From: an uncultured Treponema sp.
Lineage (GTDB): Bacteria; Spirochaetota; Spirochaetia; Treponematales; Treponemataceae
Assembly (NCBI GenBank): GCA_937893155.1
Contig: CALBGU010000019.1
Coordinates: 1 to 17,035 of the forward strand
Direction of reading: 5' to 3'
DNA length: 17,035 nucleotides
Position 1 is the first letter of the stretch. Each line of letters starts with the position of its first letter. The notes under the pieces are model-generated. The model ran no database searches. It saw nothing but the letters and a program-made list of their open reading frames with translations, and had not been told where the DNA came from. A program made the position numbers and the translations under genes. Below, in pieces: positions 12,567 through 17,035 of this stretch.

Positions 12567-14408
12567 ATGAAAAAGTTTTTATTTACGATTGCAACCGTTG
12601 CACTGATTACAGGGGGGGGGTATGCCGACACACACGAAACGCTCAAGGCGCACTCTCTTGAAACATCAATCGGCACGATTTCTTTCGGGGCGTGGGGACG
12701 CTCAACGTTTGAAATGGGGCGACAGAACACCACCAGCAAAATCACGGTGGACACTGTCAATGCGGATATTGAAAAAGCTGTAACTGTATACACAACACTT
12801 GCAGGCGAATATGCTAAATCAACTAATGCAAAATCTGTTACCGATGACGGATATGCTGAAGCATTAGGAACTTGGGTAGCTTCTAATACTTCTAATGCAA
12901 CAGTTGCAGCGGTTATGACGCAATTAGGCTCTCAAGCAACACAATTACAATCAATTATGGCAGCAGGAGCGATTGTATCTACTTTAAAGTCGTATGAGAG
13001 CAACGAAACGAAATCAGGGGGATATGCGCACTTAGACCCTGATTGGTCGTATGGGTCGCGTATCGGGTTCTGGATTATCGGGCGCACTCCAGACGAAAAG
13101 TTCGGCTTCGACTTCAATCTTGACGCTGATGCCCGCGCGCTGTTCGTGCACAAGCTCTATGATTCAAACGAAGATTCGGACAAGGTGAATTACAACGAAG
13201 ACGGTAAATATGCCGTGGCGATTGGCGACCAAGCGAAGATGTGGGGGCTGTTTGATTTGCCTGCGGGCTTAGAGGGCAAAGTTGCGTTCGGCAAAATGCG
13301 CGAGCAGACGCTGCGCGGTTCAATCGGCGATTTTGGTCAGCGTGAATCAAGCGATGTGAAGAGCGAGGACGATATTTTCAGCGAGTTCTGGCCGACGACA
13401 GGCTTGTATGTGTCTGCGACGGGCACGGAAGACAGTGTGCTGAACGGATTTCACGCGGCGGCTTCGGTTGACCTTTCGGGCACGTTCGACAACAGTTCCG
13501 CAGACGGCGATTCAACAGAGAATATGAGTTTCTACGAGGCTATGCGCACTGCACAGGCTGGCGTGGGCTACACGATTCCGGGCATTGCACAGATTAAGGC
13601 GCAGTATTGGGGCGATTCTATCAGCGAGAAGAACTACCGCTATGCGCTCAGCGAGTATTCGGCGGCGCGCGATGCAGGTTTCGGCTTGAACGATTATTAC
13701 GGTCGTATGGAATTCGGCGTGGATATTCTGCCGTTTATGGGCGGCGCAACGAGCTTCCTTGACCCGAATCTTGACCTTGAGGCAACACCGAACGCGAATC
13801 TTATCGAAATCGGTTTCAAAGTGCCGTTGATGGGCGACAACGACCTTCGCGCATACGACCCCGAGAAGTTCTACAACTGGTATTCTTGCATTGGCACAAT
13901 GGGCGTTATTCAGAAAGGATTTATTCTCTACAAAGGTCATATCTGGGGCGGTCAGGGCGAGTCAAATCTTGAAAAATACACCGACATCACAAACAGCGGC
14001 AGCGGCTTGATTACGATGAGCAAGGGCGATGAAGCGAATATCATTATGGCAGGCGTGGACGCTTTGGCTGAAATATGCGCAAATCCGTTCGGCAAGCAGG
14101 ACGTGTTCATCGGTCTTTCTGCGAACTACAACATCACCATGGCAGACGCGGACGGCAATTTCTCATTCAGCGGAAACACGCTGAGCGTGGACGATTTGAA
14201 GCTCCGACAGCACAACATCGGCGCGGAAGTGTATGTGAAGAAGACGTTTGCGGCGAACAATTATATGTTCGTGGGCGTGGCAGACCGCTTCTCTGTGCAG
14301 ACAATGGAAGGCACGGTCGGCGCGGGCGGCACACAGTTGGCGGATTTGTCTTACAAGGCGACGAGCAATCAGGTGTTTATGCCAATCGGCGTGGAGTTGT
14401 TCTTCTAA
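12567..14408 (+). CDS. Putative outer-membrane beta-barrel (porin-like) protein with G9 tract in the signal peptide
   Basis: The product has 613 residues. The signal peptide MKKFLFTIATVALITGGGYA is probably cleaved before DTHET. The mature chain is rich in Gly, Asp and aromatic residues in alternating patterns (SYGSRIGFWIIGRTPDEKFG, MWGLFDLPAGLEGKVAFGKM) and ends in IGVELFF, a typical final strand of an outer-membrane barrel. I do not recognise a named family; it is not clearly Msp/Tpr. AGGAGG six bases upstream fixes the ATG at 12567. Codons 16-18 are a run of nine G (12612-12620). One extra G would end translation at 12661 and one fewer at 12783. Residues about 60-148 (12745-13010) are Ala/Thr/Ser-rich and lower in GC than the rest, perhaps an exchanged exposed segment. 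Confidence 0.8.
   Translation: MKKFLFTIATVALITGGGYADTHETLKAHSLETSIGTISFGAWGRSTFEMGRQNTTSKITVDTVNADIEKAVTVYTTLAGEYAKSTNAKSVTDDGYAEALGTWVASNTSNATVAAVMTQLGSQATQLQSIMAAGAIVSTLKSYESNETKSGGYAHLDPDWSYGSRIGFWIIGRTPDEKFGFDFNLDADARALFVHKLYDSNEDSDKVNYNEDGKYAVAIGDQAKMWGLFDLPAGLEGKVAFGKMREQTLRGSIGDFGQRESSDVKSEDDIFSEFWPTTGLYVSATGTEDSVLNGFHAAASVDLSGTFDNSSADGDSTENMSFYEAMRTAQAGVGYTIPGIAQIKAQYWGDSISEKNYRYALSEYSAARDAGFGLNDYYGRMEFGVDILPFMGGATSFLDPNLDLEATPNANLIEIGFKVPLMGDNDLRAYDPEKFYNWYSCIGTMGVIQKGFILYKGHIWGGQGESNLEKYTDITNSGSGLITMSKGDEANIIMAGVDALAEICANPFGKQDVFIGLSANYNITMADADGNFSFSGNTLSVDDLKLRQHNIGAEVYVKKTFAANNYMFVGVADRFSVQTMEGTVGAGGTQLADLSYKATSNQVFMPIGVELFF
12612..12620 (+). repeat. Poly-G (G9) homopolymer in the signal-peptide codons
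   Basis: Nine consecutive G encode Gly16-Gly18. Length changes during replication would shift the frame, with stops at 12659-12661 (+1) or 12781-12783 (-1). This is a candidate on/off switch. Confidence 0.95.
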
Positions 14409-14420
14409 AACGATTTGTAT

Positions 14421-14504
14421 GCAACGAGCGTTGCAAGGAATTTGCAATGAGCGTTGCGTACCTCTTGCAACGAGCGTTGCAGGGAGTTTGCAATGAGCGC
14501 TGCA
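14421..14504. repeat. 22/23-bp tandem array, four units, each a TGCAAC-GAGC-GTTGCA palindrome
   Basis: Units start at 14421, 14444, 14466 and 14489 (spacings 23, 22, 23). Units 1 and 3 are TGCAACGAGCGTTGCA, and units 2 and 4 carry TGCAATGAGCG, so a 45-bp pair has duplicated. The array sits 13 bp after the outer-membrane protein stop and before the glycosyltransferase gene. There is no T run, so it is not an ordinary terminator. Confidence 0.85.
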
Positions 14505-14555
14505 AGAGGATTGCATTTGGCACATTCGAATAGTTAGTAGGAGAGAAAGAGAAAA

Positions 14556-16058
14556 ATGGATAAAAGTTCGGTCATTTTTGGGAACAAAATCGACGCGCGG
14601 ACGCTGAAAAAGGCGGCGGCGGCACAGAAAAAGCTCATCAGAAAGTTCGGAGACGACCGCGATAAAACGTATCATTTGTGCGCGGAGCAAAACGATGTGC
14701 TCGACGCGTTCGGCGCAAAGGTGCTTAGGCTGTCGGACAAGCCGCTTGGCGCAATCCCAGAAAAAAGCATAATCATCGGCAATATCCGTATGGGCTTCGG
14801 GCATTACCGCATTTCTATGGCGATGGCAAGCGCGGCAAAAGCAATGGGCTTTACTCCGCTCTGGCTTGACCTTAATTCATTCCCCTCCACCACCTGCACA
14901 AAAATCATATCTTATCAAAACGAATTGTATTCCTTAGGCTCGCGGCTGTCGCAGAAATCTGCGCTGTTCAATAAATTGTTTTGGGAGCCGCTCAATTACG
15001 AGGGCTTCAAAAAGCTCACCTACAACGCAGGCGACCAAAAAAACGCCGAGCTGATGACGCCGATTCTGCACGATATTCCGCGCAGTACGCCGTTTATTGC
15101 CACTCACGTTTGGCCGAGTCAAGCGGCAATTCACGCGGGATTTTCGCACGTGGTGAATGCGATTCCAGACAACTGGGCAATGGCTCTGCACTTGAGCGAG
15201 GGTGCGCTTCACACGGTGCAAACGCCGAGCGCATACATCGGCTATCGCACATTGCAGGGTTTTGCGGGCGAAAAGGTCTTACAGCCGATGAGCGCGCGCG
15301 ACATCGTGTACACGGCTCATTATGTGGACGATGAACTGGTGAGAAACATCGAGGCAGACTGCGCGGCACGTCTTGAGAGAGCCGAAAACGGAAAGCCGCT
15401 CCGATTTTTGCTGTCGATTGGCGGCGCGGGCGCGCAGGGCGATTATTTTGCGGGTCTGATTCAGACGCTCTTGCCGTATATTGCGGAGAAAAAAGCCGCG
15501 CTGTATCTGAACATCGGCGATTACGAAAATGTGTGGGATTTCTTTACGGCGAAAATTCCCGAGCTTAAAAACTGTGCCGAAACGCATTTTAACGATTGGA
15601 ATGCAACGACGGCGTTTGTGCAGAATGCGCTCAATGACGGCGGCTGCTCAGGCAAAGAAAGCGCCGGTGTGCACGTGTTTTGCCACAAGGATATTTTCCA
15701 AGCCGTGTACGCCACAAATCTGTTGATGAGAGCGTGCGATGTGCTGATTACCAAGCCGAGCGAATTGGCGTTTTATCCCGTGCCCAAGTTGTTTATTCAG
15801 CACGTCGGCGGGCACGAAAAATGGGGCGCAATCCGAAGCGCAGAGATTGGGGACGGCACGAGCGAAATGCCGAATCTTTCACACGCACAGGCGATGATTC
15901 AGCAATTCGTTGAGGAACGCGATATGCTCATCTCAATGTGCAATGCAATTCTTGCGGCAAAACGGCAAGGCATTTATAATGGGGCTTATCACGCCGTCGA
16001 GCTTGCAACGGGAGGTTTTGACGGCAAGGAGAGCCACTATGCCTATGCAGGCCGCTGA
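14556..16058 (+). CDS. GT-B fold glycosyltransferase, MurG/MGDG-synthase-like
   Basis: The protein has 500 residues. After about 70 N-terminal residues comes NIRMGFGHYRISMAMA (GxGHxR at 80-85), the acceptor-side signature of MurG and diacylglycerol glycosyltransferases. The C-terminal half has LLSIGGAGAQGDYF (G289-G292) and DVLITKPSELAFYPVPKLF (about 395-413), followed by HVGGHEKWGA, matching the nucleotide-sugar site of GT28-like enzymes. It probably transfers a sugar from a UDP-sugar to a lipid or polyisoprenoid at the inner membrane, for example in glycolipid synthesis. It is too divergent and long (MurG is about 360 residues) to be MurG itself. AGGAGA lies 11 bases before the ATG. The TetR-family gene begins 20 bases before its stop, so the two are co-transcribed. 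Confidence 0.72.
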   Translation: MDKSSVIFGNKIDARTLKKAAAAQKKLIRKFGDDRDKTYHLCAEQNDVLDAFGAKVLRLSDKPLGAIPEKSIIIGNIRMGFGHYRISMAMASAAKAMGFTPLWLDLNSFPSTTCTKIISYQNELYSLGSRLSQKSALFNKLFWEPLNYEGFKKLTYNAGDQKNAELMTPILHDIPRSTPFIATHVWPSQAAIHAGFSHVVNAIPDNWAMALHLSEGALHTVQTPSAYIGYRTLQGFAGEKVLQPMSARDIVYTAHYVDDELVRNIEADCAARLERAENGKPLRFLLSIGGAGAQGDYFAGLIQTLLPYIAEKKAALYLNIGDYENVWDFFTAKIPELKNCAETHFNDWNATTAFVQNALNDGGCSGKESAGVHVFCHKDIFQAVYATNLLMRACDVLITKPSELAFYPVPKLFIQHVGGHEKWGAIRSAEIGDGTSEMPNLSHAQAMIQQFVEERDMLISMCNAILAAKRQGIYNGAYHAVELATGGFDGKESHYAYAGR

Positions 16059-16728
16059 AAAGCGAAAAAAAGAGCAGGAAATGCTCAAGGAATCACGCAT
16101 TAACGGGATTATCGAATGTACGTTCGGGCTTTTTGCCGAGCACGGTATCGAAGCAATTTCGATGAACGACATCGCAAAAGAAGCGGAAATCGGCGTTGCG
16201 TCGCTGTATCGCTATTTTTCCACCAAAGAGGATTTAGCGATTGAAGCCGCCGTTTATGCGTGGAATCTTGAAATACGCTTTTTTCGCGGTCTGTTTGAGT
16301 CAGTGCGCTACAAGGCGATGACGGGCTTTGAGCAGATGAAGGCATTGCTTGAGGTGTTTGAAGAAGCGATTGTGAGCCAGCGGAGTTTTTTTAGCTTTAT
16401 CTATTATTTTGATTCGTTCGTGAAAGCCGAAAAGGTGAGCGCAGAGAGGCTGTCAAAATACGAGCAGGCAATTTCGCGGGTGAACTCAATTATGGTTTCG
16501 GCGATAGAAAAAGGCAAATCTGACGGCTCAATAACGTTCGGCGGCGGCAGAAACAGCGTTATTGCGAGTGCAAGCGACGACGAGATTTATTTTACAATGC
16601 TCCATTCGCTGTTTTGTCTGTCGCAAAAACTCGCGATTTCAGGCGAACTGCTGGCACAGGACAAAGCCGTTAATCCGCGAAAGCAAATTCAGCTGTTGAT
16701 TAACATTATGCTCGAGGCACTGCGATAA
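16039..16728 (+). CDS. TetR/AcrR-family transcriptional regulator
   Basis: The protein has 229 residues. A basic N-terminus is followed by a classic TetR DNA-binding domain: GIIECTFGLFAEHGIEAISMNDIAKEAEIGVASLYRYFSTKEDL, with the helix-turn-helix around residues 42-62. The C-terminal two thirds are helical and form the usual ligand-binding and dimer domain, with aromatic residues (FFSFIYYFDSF). AAGGAG lies seven bases before the ATG at 16039, within the glycosyltransferase gene; MPMQ offers a second ATG at 16045. It may control the sugar transporter downstream or the outer-membrane protein promoter, whose paired palindromes suit a TetR dimer. The effector is unknown. Confidence 0.9.
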   Translation: MPMQAAEKRKKEQEMLKESRINGIIECTFGLFAEHGIEAISMNDIAKEAEIGVASLYRYFSTKEDLAIEAAVYAWNLEIRFFRGLFESVRYKAMTGFEQMKALLEVFEEAIVSQRSFFSFIYYFDSFVKAEKVSAERLSKYEQAISRVNSIMVSAIEKGKSDGSITFGGGRNSVIASASDDEIYFTMLHSLFCLSQKLAISGELLAQDKAVNPRKQIQLLINIMLEALR

Positions 16729-16740
16729 ACAGCCTCACCC

Positions 16741-16770
16741 CTACCCCCTCTCCTAGCAGGCGAGGGGTAG
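16741..16770. repeat. REP-like GC-rich hairpin between the TetR and transporter genes
   Basis: CTACCCC (16741-16747) pairs with GGGGTAG (16764-16770), enclosing CTCTCCTAGCAGGCGA. The preceding CTCACCCCTACCCCCTCTCC wording resembles a motif widely scattered in bacterial genomes. It may serve as a weak terminator; no T run follows. Confidence 0.55.
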
Positions 16771-16802
16771 ATATAGAAAACACAACGGAGGATACAAAAA
16801 GA

Positions 16803-17035
16803 ATGAAATCATTAACGAAATCGAAAATATGGCTGTTTGCAGTCGGACAATTCGGCTGGGCTTTGCTGTCGGGGCTTATCGGCACTTATCTGGTGAACTT
16901 CTACCTGCCCGGCGACGCAGACATCGCGGCGGGTCAGCCGATACTCATTCCGCAGGGGCGCGTTATCTTCGGATTTCTCACGGTCATCGGCTTAGTAACA
17001 GCACTCGGGCGATTATTCGACGCGGTAACCGACCC
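16803..17035 (+). CDS. GPH-family (MelB-like) sugar:cation symporter, N-terminal fragment
   Basis: The 77 residues present begin MKSLTKSKIWLFAVGQFGWA, enter two membrane helices and reach GRLFDAVTDP. That Asp-containing segment is characteristic of glycoside-pentoside-hexuronide:cation symporters such as MelB, where the acidic residues couple Na+ or H+ to sugar uptake. An insertion (PGDADIAAGQPILIPQGR) extends the first periplasmic loop. GGAGG lies 11 bases before the ATG. It is 74 bp after the TetR-family gene on the same strand, so regulator and transporter may form a unit. The substrate cannot be told from the fragment, which continues past the window. Confidence 0.88.
   Translation, partial: MKSLTKSKIWLFAVGQFGWALLSGLIGTYLVNFYLPGDADIAAGQPILIPQGRVIFGFLTVIGLVTALGRLFDAVTD

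Noticed and set aside
4031..14504. Tandem arrays as CRISPR arrays
   Set aside because: Units follow one another directly with no unique spacers, repeat lengths are 18-23 bp or over 80 bp, and no cas gene is present.
1..17035. tRNA, rRNA, insertion sequences or transposase genes
   Set aside because: No cloverleaf, rRNA segment, transposase frame or flanking inverted repeat with target duplication was seen.

Overview
The window looks like part of a spirochaete chromosome, most probably a gut, rumen or insect-associated Treponema. This is an inference from family content: an EF-G variant, a split ThrE/YjjPB exporter with FHA and PPP-phosphatase genes, a secreted beta-barrel protein with a poly-G tract, and a GPH-type sugar symporter. 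No rRNA or other marker settles the taxon. Most genes are roughly 50-58% GC, but about 9166-10480 is clearly AT-rich.

Layout. At 1-329 (minus) is the 5' end of a sugar PTS gene with a complete bgl/lic-type leader: promoter, RAT antiterminator and overlapping terminator. Divergent from it is pyrE (412-1098). From 6196 down to 1363 the minus strand carries an EF-G paralogue, a YjjP/YjjB-type exporter pair, an FHA protein and a PPP-like phosphatase. The last four genes are tightly coupled by ATGA overlaps or a 3-nt gap. At 6896-8113 is a COG0523/CobW GTPase with a long His/Asp/Glu metal-binding stretch, convergent with a minus-strand cluster (10364-8105). That cluster holds a small hydrophobic protein, an HsdR-N-like PD-(D/E)XK protein, a zinc-ribbon protein and a second PD-(D/E)XK-like protein. 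It is AT-rich, unlike its surroundings, and is the best candidate for an undescribed accessory or defence system. From 10738 to 12261 (minus) lie a small exported protein and a transglutaminase-like protein. From 12567 onward (plus) come a putative outer-membrane beta-barrel protein, a GT-B glycosyltransferase, an overlapping TetR-family regulator and the start of a GPH sugar:cation symporter.

Two things stand out. First, the surface protein at 12567 appears to be controlled at several levels. It has a strong promoter with upstream A-tracts, two copies of a TGATAG-N5-CTATCA operator over the -10 and start region, a hairpin touching the Shine-Dalgarno, and a G9 tract inside the signal-peptide codons. 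Gain or loss of one G would truncate it early, so this is a candidate phase switch. An AT-rich block near its N-terminus looks like a mosaic, exchangeable segment. Second, nearly every longer intergenic gap holds its own tandem array, different in sequence from locus to locus: 21 bp, 23 bp, 22/23 bp, 18 bp, 82 bp and 84 bp periods. The short units share a design, a short inverted repeat in each unit and a period near two helical turns. I do not know a described family for these arrays.

All calls come from reading the sequence and from memory of protein families; no database search was run.
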